Below, piece after piece: positions 1-12,946 of a stretch of DNA of 64,000 nucleotides; the first letter of the stretch is position 1; each line of letters opens with the position of its first letter. The stretch covers positions 1,798,001 through 1,862,000 of the forward strand of contig CP110630.1 of NCBI GenBank assembly GCA_026210745.1. Direction: 5' to 3'. The position numbers and the translations under genes were made by a program. This DNA comes from Exobasidium rhododendri. Its lineage: Eukaryota; Basidiomycota; Exobasidiomycetes; Exobasidiales; Exobasidiaceae. A model generated the notes under the pieces. The model had not been told where the DNA came from. It worked only from the letters and a program-made list of their open reading frames with translations, and did no database searches.

Positions 1-823
1 CTCCGTCGGGATCATCGACACAGAGATCAACGTATACCGACTGCTTCTCAACTGTGCTGAATTCGTTGGAGAGCTATGTGAGAGTACGCTTGGCACGAAG
101 CCAGAACTCCGCATCGAGGGCGATCGTGAAGCCACCTTTGTCGGCGTCGGCAGTCACTTGGTGAGTGCGCTCGCTATGTCCCACAAACATCGCCGTGTGA
201 AGACTCTCACTAATTGTCGTGCTTCCACTACTGCTGTTCTCTTGCCCTTCTCTTCCCTCGATGCAGTCATATATCATCACGGAACTTCTGAAGAACAGTT
301 ACCGAGCGACAGTCGAGCGACACGCCAAGAAGCAAGACGCATTCTCCACAAGCAATCGAGGTGGCAGTTCTTCCGACAAAGCAATCCCACCAATCTTCAT
401 CTCTATTGCGAAATCGAGCACGTCGCTGTCCATTCGGATACGTGATCAGGGTGGTGGAATCTCTCCAAAGAACCTCCCTCAGATATTTCAGTACACGTTC
501 ACTACAGCCGGTTCTTCTGGCGAGGAAGAAAGCAAAAAGAGTTCAGGAGAGGAAGAAGCGGGTCCATATTCAATGCAAAGTATGGCAGGTGGGGGTGGGG
601 GTATTGGTGATCTAGATGGGCTGGGTGCCCTTCAGGGTCTCGGGGGCGGAGACGTCGGATTGACCAGTGGATTGGGCACGCTGGCAGGGCTGGGATATGG
701 TCTTCCGATGAGTCGCATCTATGCAGAACACGGAAGGGGAGAGCGCTTGATATCGTCAGTCTATACGGCCATGGCTGCGATACGTACATCAAGATCAGGG
801 CCAATTTGCTGGCAGAGCAGTGA
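1..823 (+). CDS. Pyruvate dehydrogenase kinase-like mitochondrial kinase, 3' part
   Basis: C-terminal part of a PDK/BCKDK-type kinase (GHKL ATPase fold), which phosphorylates and inactivates the mitochondrial pyruvate dehydrogenase E1 subunit. The 5' end lies left of the window. Exon 1 (from base 2) reads to about 160; a GTGAGT...ATGCAG intron covers 161-266; exon 2 starts at 267. Visible motifs are the N-box (ITELLKNSYRAT), the G1 box (RDQGGGI) and, after a Gly/Ser/Glu-rich ATP-lid extension, GLGYGLPMSRIYAE. After that point the open frame continues to 881 with unrelated sequence, whereas the expected ending (DIVSLYGHGCDTYIK...) is read from 749 in another frame and stops with TGA at 821-823. 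There is thus an apparent frameshift near 730-748, or a sequencing error. Assignment to PDK rather than BCKDK is family-level inference. Confidence 0.8.
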
Positions 824-1031
824 AGTCTTTTGGGAAGGGGTAGGGGCGTCATTGTGTGCATGTATCATTATTCGGTGTTGAAAATACAGTAGAGCAAAGG
901 GGGGAAAAGAATGAGAAAGCTTGTGCAGAAAGAGGCAGACTTATTGATACAAGAGTAGAGCTGGTGTACAGATGTGTGAGGGAGATCAAGAGGGACAGAA
1001 AAGTGACGCAGTCGAGGGGAAAGAGGTGAGA

Positions 1032-4209
<3,178 letters not shown>

Positions 4210-4675
4210 CGATCTTGCCCTAGTATGGAAGTCGACCGGGACGAAGTGAGCAAAGCAAGAAGGGAGGGGGGGTAAAGTGGAAAAGCGGAAAGTGGAAGGA
4301 AGTCGAGGCGAGGAAAGGGAAGGGGAGGGTGAGAGAGAGGCGCGGGCGTCGTCTGTCTGAGCAGCAGAACACAAACACTCTACACGCTCGACTTCAATTC
4401 TACGCGTCTTGACCGGGGCGCGTCTCGTCATTGGACCGTGTCCCATACACATGGCTTCTCACTTCGTCCCCGCGTGGTCTGCTCAAGGGGGTCGCTGCCG
4501 GGAGTTTGGGCCTGCCAAGAGCAATCACACTGTTTCAACGTTGAAAGTGAGTGATGGAAATTATAGTGTGCCAAGTTGGTCAATAACTATATCCTCTCTA
4601 GGCTATCCGATCGCACAGGCAGGACTCATAGCACAATGTGAGAGAATAGAGAATGGGTGCCGAAGACTGTATACT

Positions 4676-5675
4676 ATGCTCACCTCGCTTTGTTCCGCTC
4701 CTGTCTTGGGTATACAGGAAAATTTGTACGTAGCTACTATGTGATCGCACTGGTGAATCTAGCTTGCCCTGACTGACACAGTCCCTTTTCCCTTTCATCA
4801 GACGGTATACTGATCTACGCGAATCCACCTGGAGCACCTGCAGTACCACTTGTAGCTGCTTGGGATCTAGAGAGCTTTGGATGGTTGCAGAGGGGAACGG
4901 TACAGGATGTCATGGCATTTATGAGCAAGGTGGGTCGTAGAAGCAGCATTCGACCTTAACGAAGTGTGGCCTCTAAGTTTACCTTACATTCCTATCGCGC
5001 AGACCGTAGCTGAGAGGACACCACCGACACAAAGGCAATCGGTTCAAGAAAATAGCTATGTCGCTCATGTTCATTCGCGTCCAGCGTCAGATGGTATCTG
5101 CGGAGTCTTGATATCAGATAGCGAATACCCGGTTCGAGTTGCTTTCTCACTACTGAACAAAACACTAGATGAATTTGTCATCAAATTGCCTCGATCGAAC
5201 TACGATTCCAAAGTCAATGCAGTCACTACTGGTAGCGCTCAACCTCCTGCAAAGGGGGTGGGTATCTTACCAGCAGAGGCCTTTCCTCACGTCCAGGATT
5301 ACTTGAAGAGGTATCAAGATCCAAGACAGGCAGACAACATTATGAAAGTGCAGCAAGAGCTCGATGAGACAAAGATTGTTCTGGTGAGAAATGATGCATC
5401 TGGAACGTTGGGGAAGGAAGAGGGTGGAGGACTGATCCATGCCCTTATTTTGCTATAGCACAAAACAATCGACTCCGTGCTGAAGCGAGGGGAGGATCTA
5501 GACAAGCTTGTGGAAAAGAGTGGTTCTCTGAGCCAACAGAGTAAATTGTTCTGTGAGTATAGTGTGGCATTGACTGTCCTTTGTCCGCGACTCATCGATC
5601 CATGCTCTTGTATTCCGCGCTCCCACTCCAGACAAGACCGCCAAGAAGCAGAATTCCTGCTGCATCATCATTTGA
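4676..5675 (+). CDS. YKT6: v-SNARE YKT6 (longin SNARE)
   Basis: Lipid-anchored R-SNARE acting in ER-Golgi, vacuolar and autophagosome fusion. Five exons fit in phase: 4676-4709, 4802-4929, 5003-5383, 5459-5552 and 5632-5675 (about 226 aa). The longin domain includes TVAERTPPTQRQSVQENSY and EYPVRVAFSLLNKTLDEF. The SNARE motif runs from about residue 165 (KVQQELDETKIVLHKTIDSV), with the central R in KRGEDLDKLVEKS. The C-terminus is KKQNSCCIII: the paired cysteines are the palmitoylation and prenylation sites known for the family, but the final residue is Ile rather than the usual Met. Exon 1 is short and is chosen only because its ATG, donor and phase fit; it is the least certain part. Confidence 0.93.
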
Positions 5676-6632
5676 GATAATGAGAGGAAATTCAACTACC
5701 CCTGATTAATCCCAGAGGCAGGAGGATCGTCCCATCTGCACCCATGTAACAATCGTCTATATCATTCTCCTCTATTCATTTTCAACGATGCCATGCCCAT
5801 GCAAGACTTTGAGTGTGATGCTGTCGTCATCTCGAGGAAGATAGATTGATCTTCTACATTAGACGCCGTGAGTGCAGATTTCAGACACGAAAGAAATGTC
5901 AACTCGAATGCGCAGAAGTAAGGAATTACACCAGCAATTGCAGAGACTGCGAAGTGCCATCCTTAAGAAAGAATGCATCAAGCTGACCCCTTAGTTGCAA
6001 TAGTCGCCTTCCTTAGTTCCCTTTGCAAGAGGCCAGGAGAAATTGCACGATACAGGAAGTAGAGGCTAGAAGGGCGCGTCAAGTAAGGGGTGCCAAGGGC
6101 TGGAAATAGAAGCAGTAGAACAACGCATCACCAAAGATCTTACTTCGCAGACGTTCTATATCCGACGACTGCATGTGGTCGTGCATTGCTGCCATGCTAC
6201 ACGTCCTCTAATCATATGCACTACTTGTAGGAAGGGTAAAGAATCTTTTTGCCCCTCTCTAAGATCGAGACATGCTTCCTAGATGCGAGTCTCATGTGCC
6301 GTTGTAGTAAACAAGCCTAGTGACTGATCACATTACGGCGTGTGGACCAAGAAGACATTGTCGAAAGAAGAAGCTTGCAAGCCCGCTGTCAAATGCAAGG
6401 CGTCGCATTAGAAGCAATTATGGTGATGTACTCTTTGTTGGAGTGGGGCTCTGCCTGCTTCATACAATGGAGAAAAAGCAACGCCTTCCGCATTCCTTTT
6501 CTCTCTATCCCCCCCCTCTTCACCGATACTTCCGCACATACGCACCTGATTCTACGACCTCCTACACAAAAATCCTCTGATCTCACGAACACCATCGATT
6601 GCACCGTCTGAATACCTTTTCCCAAATATACG
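5676..6632 (+). other. Intergenic, no supported gene
   Basis: About 950 bp between YKT6 and the expansin-like gene. Stops are frequent in all frames, and I found no splice-compatible conserved peptide or tRNA-like fold. The pyrimidine-rich stretch at about 6495-6520 lies where the promoter of the downstream gene is expected. Confidence 0.5.
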
Positions 6633-7247
6633 ATGCGATTCAACCTCCTTACTTTCGCGGTCAGTGCCGCCCTTCTCACCATCTCCTTTGCTTCGAAGAA
6701 CGTAGGTGACACTGAAGCCATTGACTCGATCGACGGTTTGGTCGGATCTTCCCATCTGCACACAATTCCTGTCCGAGGCAGCAAAAAGCACTTCATCTTG
6801 GCCAGACGATCGAGGAAAGACTATGTCACATCTTCCGCGAGTGATGGCTCCAAGCTGCTGCATAATGATACCGAGATCACTTGGTATGCCAGTCAAGATT
6901 TGAAGAACCCTGCCTGCAATGGTGGCTCTAACGATGGCTGGGCCCCTACCAACGACAACCACATCGGAGCAATCATGGCTGGCTGGGACATGGGCACTCA
7001 CCTCAAGTGCGGAAAATTTGTCGACTTGTGCAACGAAAGCATTAAAGTGTGCGTCAAAGTACGGATCGTAGACAAGTGCGCAGCTTGCAAACCTGGCCAC
7101 GTAGATCTGTCAAAGAAGGCGTTCTTGTTGCTGGCACCCACACATTCACTGGACGAAGGAGTGGTGAAGGGTCTCAAGCTGTACGCAAATGAGGAGCCTT
7201 CAATCTGGGACTTTGACCTCTTCGGACCCAAGACCCTCGTAGCCTAG
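6633..7247 (+). CDS. Secreted expansin-like/barwin (double-psi beta-barrel) protein
   Basis: A 204-residue intronless ORF. Residues 1 to about 20 form a clear signal peptide (MRFNLLTFAVSAALLTISFA). A Ser/Arg-rich propeptide-like stretch follows, containing the dibasic ARRSR. A Cys-rich domain from about residue 85 opens with EITWYASQDLKNPACNGG and contains the spaced cysteines LKCG, DLCN, KVCVKV and DKCAACKPGHVDLS. The WYxx start, the Cys spacing and the C...GHVDLS ending are typical of the RlpA-like/expansin-like double-psi beta-barrel of small fungal secreted proteins related to barwin and loosenin. Such proteins bind or loosen cell-wall polysaccharides without known hydrolytic activity. 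No second carbohydrate-binding domain is present. An effector-type role is possible but not shown by the sequence. Confidence 0.8.
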   Translation: MRFNLLTFAVSAALLTISFASKNVGDTEAIDSIDGLVGSSHLHTIPVRGSKKHFILARRSRKDYVTSSASDGSKLLHNDTEITWYASQDLKNPACNGGSNDGWAPTNDNHIGAIMAGWDMGTHLKCGKFVDLCNESIKVCVKVRIVDKCAACKPGHVDLSKKAFLLLAPTHSLDEGVVKGLKLYANEEPSIWDFDLFGPKTLVA

Positions 7248-8069
7248 GTACAAGGCGCACTCTGCAAGAAGGTCTTCCACAGCATTTCATCAAGACCACT
7301 ACTATATTACCCCTTTAATGTCTTGTATTCCTACCATGTCTTTCTCTGGCTTTGCACTCTTCCCTTGTCTTTCCACGGAGCCGCACCAAGCATTCTTTCT
7401 CTATCCTACTACCAAATAGTGCTCGCATCTTTCTTTTCTCTCTCACTTTTTTGTATCGGATTCTAATCGGAAGAGGCCATCAATTCTTACAGGAGCAACC
7501 CGCCATCCTTCGCCTTTCCCAGCGATCGACTCTCTGCGAACGCGCGGTGCGTGCAACGAGGATGGCGTGAAAGTTGAGAGCGCGCGCATTGAGACAAGGG
7601 AGAGCTGGAGTCGTGAATAATTAGCCTAGTTCAGCCCTATGCCACGCCTCAGCTTAAATCACCCACTGCTACTGGGACCCCCCGCGAGAGTGGGTAAAGA
7701 GGGAGAAATGCCAATTGACACCAAATCAATGTCCCTTCGACGCGCTAGTAGAGTGTTGTATTCAGGCAGGGAGGTAATCCAGAGGGCAGACGAGCACAAG
7801 GAGAGAAATGTAATAAGAAAAAGGGAAAGTCCGTCTCGGTCTCTTTATCTCTTTCTCACTTGTTGCGTTTCCCTTTCTCTCTTCACTTGATCATCATCAT
7901 CACCGACAAAGTTGTCAGCCGGACAGAACCTTTTTGTCTTTGGTATCTCCTCTACCCTAACTATATCGCTGGACGGCCAGTTTGCACCTTGCCAAAGAAA
8001 GACTATCGCGCGCAATCCGTCCACCTCTTCACCTAGCCCGCTTCAGCACGTCTTTCACAAACGATCAGT
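7248..8069 (+). other. Intergenic region upstream of the RAB11 gene
   Basis: About 820 bp containing alternating pyrimidine-rich tracts (for example 7375-7450 and 7850-7885) and GCGCGC dyads near 7540 and 7582. No coding potential is supported. It presumably holds the expansin-like gene's 3' UTR and the promoter and 5' UTR of the Rab gene. Confidence 0.45.
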
Positions 8070-9018
8070 ATGGCTGCCGAATCAAATTATGACTACCTAT
8101 TCAAAGTGAGTGCCACAGTGCCTTGAAAGATACTGTCAAAGGGTGGAGATGCTGATCCTGTACGTCGCGACTCTCTCATTAGGTCGTCCTCATCGGAGAC
8201 AGTGGGGCTGGTAAATCTAACTTGCTTTCGCGGTTCACAAGGAATGAGTTCAGTCTTGATTCCAAGAGCACTATCGGAGTAGAGTTTGCTACCAGGAGCA
8301 TTGCCGTCGATGGAAAGACTGTCAAAGCTCAGATCTGGGACACAGGTAAGACAAAAGATTGCGAGGCGGTCAAATTGTGTTGGGGCTATCGTTACACCTA
8401 CTCATCGTCTCTCTTTCCCATTTGCCTCTTTGCAGCGGGACAGGAACGTTACCGGGCCATCACGTCTGCGTACTATCGAGGAGCTGTCGGTGCACTATTG
8501 GTCTACGATATTGCTAAGCATCCTACCTACGTCAACGTCAGTCGATGGTTAAAGGAATTGAGGGATCACGCAGATAGCAATATCGTCATCATGTTGGTGG
8601 GAAACAAGAGCGATTTGAGACATCTTCGAGCTGTCCCCACAGAGGAAGCAAAGTCTTTTGCTGGTGAGTGCGCGCGGGTTGGAGAGGTCGACTTCATGTA
8701 GGGAGAGACTGACAAGATTACTTTCCTCATTTGCACTGTAGCGGAGAACAATCTTTCCTTCATTGAGACGTCGGCGCTAGATGCGTCCAACGTTGAGCAA
8801 GCCTTCCAGAACATCTTGACTGGTAAGTGCTCATGTCGAGTGGGGGCGATCAGGACAGACAGACTCAATCATCGCTCCATACAGAAATCTACCGCATTGT
8901 GTCAAACAAGGCGCTCCAATCTTCTGACGACGTCATCAAACCCTCTGGTGGAGAGACAATCACAGTGCAGCCCTCTGCTGACGATGGCGGAGCGCAAAAG
9001 AAAGGAGGTTGTTGCTAA
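8070..9018 (+). CDS. YPT31: Rab GTPase of the RAB11/YPT31 class
   Basis: Small GTPase directing trans-Golgi/recycling-endosome exocytic traffic. Five exons in consistent phase: 8070-8105, 8183-8345, 8436-8663, 8742-8822 and 8885-9018 (213 aa). The N-terminus [21 protein letters not shown] carries the P-loop. The effector region [12 protein letters not shown], the switch II motif [20 protein letters not shown], and the nucleotide motifs NKSD and ETSAL are intact. The SNLL and STIGVEF sequences are diagnostic of Rab11. The protein ends GGCC, a double-cysteine geranylgeranylation motif. In SEC2 this window also encodes the exchange factor for the Rab that acts after Ypt31 in the yeast secretory cascade, though the two genes are 20 kb apart. 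Confidence 0.96.
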
Positions 9019-9306
9019 TGGAACGATGCATGGGAGCTTTTTTTCAGCACAGTCCTTGGAGGACATGATTCGCATTTGTACATACTCGATAAGATCAGGC
9101 TCCCTTTTCTCGTTACCTTTCTGCCGATATACATGGTCTACACACTCCCGTTTTTCTTGTCTTTGTGGGAAGTGTCCCCACTTCCGCCACGACGAAGCGT
9201 GTGAGTAGTTACTTATATTACATTGAGTGAAGGTGCACGGCAGCAAGTGAGCTCAAGCTCAGTGTACAAGTGATATACAGATTTCTTCTAAAAGTCTTGA
9301 GTAGAA

Positions 9307-9935
9307 TCATGAAGAGGTCTTCTCCTTCTCCCTCTCGTCTCTCAGTCTCTCAAGGATAGACTTCATTTCATCCATCTTTCCAGTCTTTCTCGCCTTTTCG
9401 TCTTCCACCTTCCTCTTATCTCGTGCCAGCTGTGCGTTCTTCTGCCCTGCCTGATAACTTTGCTGAGCTCTTTCCTTCGCCCTTTGATCAGGTGGAGTGG
9501 ATGAAGAGGCTCCCGGAATGTACTGCTGTGTCGTTGCTTTGGGATTGGCGAAAGGGTTCGGCATGTCATGTGGCTCACCTGGATCATCCACTGTCACATC
9601 AAAGAAGGAGAGCGTGGAAGAAGGTGAGTATTTGATGATAAAGACAATGACAACTCTTTTGCATTATCACTCCCCCTTCTTTCTTTTCTATCGACTTGAT
9701 GCTCACCTGTATTATTCCAGGCATCTTGAGCACGCTCACCGATCGTTGGTTCTTGTGGGTTGATGCTTCGATACGGTGTTGGAGAACCTTTCATCCTATT
9801 GGGTAGATGATCAATCTCATGTATGAGTCGATCGACAGCTTGGAAAAACATAGGTGATTGTTGAAGTCGACGAGTGAGGACTTGGGTCAAGAAGACGGTC
9901 GCTATGCGGATGAACACCGGTGGAATCGGCGCCAT
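9307..9935 (-). CDS. Small basic/amphipathic protein of unknown function
   Basis: Two exons, 9935-9707 and 9590-9307, join in phase through a GTGAGC...GACAG intron to give about 170 aa. The N-terminus MAPIPPVFIRIATVFLTQVL is hydrophobic and slightly basic, then follows TRRLQQSPMFFQAVDRLIHE, resembling a mitochondrial targeting or membrane-anchoring segment. The middle is Pro/Gln-rich (HDMPNPFANPKATTQQYIPG). The C-terminal 60 residues are charged and predicted helical (KRKVEDEKARKTGKMDEMKS). I do not recognise a named family. The N-terminal pattern recalls small fungal mitochondrial proteins, but that is only a resemblance. It lies convergent to the RAB11 gene. Confidence 0.7.
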
Positions 9936-10437
9936 TATTTGCTGATGCGAGCTTGTGAGAAAGACAGTTTATATGCAAGCCGGGCGATGGCAGTGAGCGG
10001 AGAGCCGTGGCGGCCTAGAGCTGATCCAAGATGTTTGTGGCGCTCAATGGGGGAGGGGGGGAGAGAAGAAGTAGAAGTGTTCCTCTCGATGTGGTGTGGC
10101 AAGCCTTCCATAAGATCTTACTTTTTGCCCGAGTCGGATCTCGGGCGGCTCCAGGTATACATATCTAAGGAAACGTATATCATACGTACAGCCAAAAGAT
10201 CTAAGCCACTGTCAAAACCACCGGCTTTTCTTGAAAACGCGACGCCTTCTACTTCTCACTCAGTACAATTCTTATTCGCCTTGGAGGAAGTGCATCAGCT
10301 ATCTGTGGACAACGGCAGCACATCGGAAATAGATACGATCTAACTCTTCGCAGTACCGATATAGCTGCATTCTACTCTAAAAAGCTGCCTTGTCTACATT
10401 GTCGTTAACTAGCAGCACTTGTATATAGGCACCAATA
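9936..10437 (+). other. Divergent promoter region
   Basis: About 500 bp between the start of the small minus-strand gene and the start of NC2-beta. It contains a G-rich run at about 10045-10065. No coding sequence is supported. Confidence 0.4.
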
Positions 10438-11207
10438 ATGTCCGACGACGAAGCTCAACTTGCTGGAGGAAGTGCACCACCTGACGACGAGCTCTCACTG
10501 CCTCGAGCCACAGTACAGAAGCTGATTCAAGGTGAGGCAAGGGAAAAAAACTTTGTAAGGAGATCCGATGTGAGTGTACCTCTAACAGTGGACTACTCCT
10601 TTCGTTGGTGTGCACAGAAATGCTTCCCAATGACGTTAGCTGTGCCAAAGAGACAAGGGATCTTCTGATCGACTGCTGCGTAGGTGAGTCACACCCTGAG
10701 TGTATGATTATACTAGAGGAAATTGATCACACTGATCTTTACTTACTATCCTGCCCCTCCTATGCTAGAATTCATCCACCTGATCTCCTCGGAAGCAAAT
10801 GATGTGTGTGAGAAGGGATCAAAGAAGACGATAGCTCCTGAGCATGTCGTGGCGGCCCTGAAGGTGAGTCTATCAAAGGTGCACCGGAGAAATGAGTACG
10901 GAACACCCACTCATCGATAATGATCCTTAACCCCTTACGCCTAGGATCTCGGCTTCGAATCTTTCACAAGTGAGGTGGAAGATGTACTTAAGGAACACAA
11001 GACACAGCAGAAGGTGAGAAAGGAAAGACGTGTGAAAGTGATACATGATGTCCCGCTCTAAAGACATCCTTCCCCCCTTATCGCATTCAGGATCGAGAAC
11101 GCAAGACGACCAGAATGGAAGATAGCGGGATGAGTGCGGAAGAATTGCAAAAGCAGCAAGAGATGCTCTTTGCGGCCAGTAGGGCCAGGTATGAGGCCAG
11201 CAATTGA
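10438..11207 (+). CDS. NCB2: NC2-beta / DR1, TBP-binding transcription regulator
   Basis: Histone-fold subunit of Negative Cofactor 2, which with NC2-alpha binds TBP on DNA and blocks TFIIA/TFIIB entry. Five exons: 10438-10531, 10618-10683, 10769-10863, 10945-11013 and 11091-11207 (146 aa, phase-consistent). The histone fold begins at about residue 20 (SLPRATVQKLIQEMLPNDVS) and includes EFIHLISSEANDVCEK and the family signature KKTIAPEHVVAALKDLGF. The C-terminal part keeps the EELQKQQEMLFA segment seen in human DR1. The protein is short, without the Gln-rich tail of animal DR1. Four introns in under 800 bp make it the most intron-dense gene here together with CYSTM and the SDR. Confidence 0.95.
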
Positions 11208-11625
11208 CGTCAATTCCTTGTCTAGGGCTTGGTACATAGTCACGCAAGCATTCTCTTCATTGCCCTTTTTTCTTGTACTTGTACGTTTCACCTGTATCAA
11301 TTTTGACCCTGCAACATTTCAACGGAACCTGTCCACATCATCAGTACACCTAAAAGACCATCGAGACTCGCTCGCCTTCTGCGTACTAGACAAGTCGTAA
11401 TTTCTTCTTGATCGTGTTATCGCACTAGTCTGAAGAAGGAAAGATAATTACAACGCTGATAATGAGGAGAAAATTGAAGTCAAGGATGGAGCATAAAGGA
11501 ATTACGGCGCCCTGGCAGAATACATGGAGTATTGAGCGTCTGAAGCCAATGTTGCTAAGTATGTTCAAAGGACCGGAGTAGATCCCAGTAGCGAAAAAAA
11601 AATTGATGAAGATGCTCCCTCTATT
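11208..11625 (+). other. Intergenic, no supported gene
   Basis: About 420 bp between the convergent 3' ends of NC2-beta and the CYSTM gene. It is AT-rich, with an A-run at 11594-11602. No coding sequence is supported. Confidence 0.4.
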
Positions 11626-12328
11626 TTAGAAAATGCAATCGAGACACATCTGGGTGAGGAATAACGAGGACAGGTAGTCAGTACACATGCAAGGCAAGGC
11701 AACAAATCACTACGAAACGCTTTGTGTACCCACCTCTTCCGCACAGCAACACAGGCACATTCCTGCGAGACAAGCACAGCATCCTGTTCCCGCTCCGGCA
11801 CCGCCCTGTTTCTGAGGTTGCTGTACGTAGACTGCCTGAGGTTGTTGCTGTTGTCCATAATAGCCATTTGGCTGTTGACCGCCATATGCCTGCTGTGGTT
11901 GTGGAGGCTGTCGTGTGTAGCAAGGTTGGTAGAGAGGGAGAAAGGTGGAAGGAGTGTCAGCGATCGCAGCACCCCTACTAGTGGGAAGGCATTAGGAAGA
12001 CTCACGTAGTATCCACCTTGTGGAGGAGCACCATATCCCTGCTGCTGTTGTTGCCCGTACCCCTGCTGATATCCTTGCTGCGGTTGCTGGTATCCCTGCT
12101 GAGGGTAGCCTGCATATGAGCGAGTTAGGTGAGAAGAGCACGTACATTTGGAAAGTGGCAAAAGTGTCACAACGATTCTCCTTCGCAAGGTCTTACCTCT
12201 CTCCTGTTGTACACCAGCCTGCTGACCTGCTCCATAATACTGTGAGGTGGGAAGAAGAGCTTCGATTAGGATGGTGTTCTTGTCACAAACACAACAACAT
12301 CCAGCGGACTTACATCCTTTGCCGACAT
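11626..12328 (-). CDS. CYSTM-family cysteine-rich tail-anchored protein
   Basis: Five small exons (12328-12314, 12239-12197, 12109-12006, 11907-11734 and 11649-11626) join in phase to give 119 aa. The N-terminal two thirds are Gln/Tyr/Gly/Pro-rich with YPQQGYQQPQQGYQQGY-like repeats. The C-terminus is the Cys-rich module GCCACLAGMCLCCCAEE followed by MCLDCIF in a separate 24 bp exon. This matches the CYSTM (cysteine-rich transmembrane module) layout: disordered Q/P-rich arm, Gly-rich joint, then a short Cys-rich membrane-associated tail. Family members are linked to stress tolerance and metal or membrane responses in yeast and plants. The exon 1 start (MSAKD) and the last exon are inferred from splice sites and phase. 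Confidence 0.85.
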
Positions 12329-12946
12329 GTTGAGCGATGGGAAACTGACGAGGAGTGATGGAGTGGAAAGGATGAAATCAAAATAAAAGCTGCCGCCAAG
12401 TGAGGATGAACTCTACGACTACGTTACTCTATATATATCGGCGCGCGCAGAACGGGTCGGTCACTAAGGAAAGTAATACAAAGTTTTATGGCGGAGTAAG
12501 ATAACAGATGAGATATATATAAAAATAAATATACATGGCGAGATCGGAACAGCGCAGAGCGATTCGAGATGGCTGGAGCCCTCTATTTGAGAGTGTACAA
12601 ATCCTTGTTTTGTAGAAAGGCGGAAGGCGAAATGATCAGTGGTCTACTGTACCTTCACTTCCTTCGAACTATCTGAATTTTTTGGAGGCTGTGTGTGATT
12701 TGAGATACAATCGCACTGTAGATCTATAACCCAGCCGGCTAAAATGTGGCGTTGGATCGGACCTATCGGGACTGGGACCACGTGTCTAAGCATGCCTCTC
12801 TTTCCAGGATCATCCAAAGCGAAGGCTGCTGTACTGATTCAAGGGAGAAGGGATTGACGTCGCAACAAGACACAAATGGGACAGAGATGGAGGGATCAAA
12901 GATTGTTGATGATGTACAATTTGTAATGAATGTAGAACACAAAGAA
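12329..12946 (+). other. Intergenic: CYSTM promoter and invertase 3' region
   Basis: About 620 bp with an AT-rich segment (12500-12540, TATATATAAAAATAAATATA-like). It holds the upstream region of the minus-strand CYSTM gene and the 3' flank of invertase. No coding sequence is supported; the open plus-strand frame from 12746 is the antisense of invertase. Confidence 0.4.
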
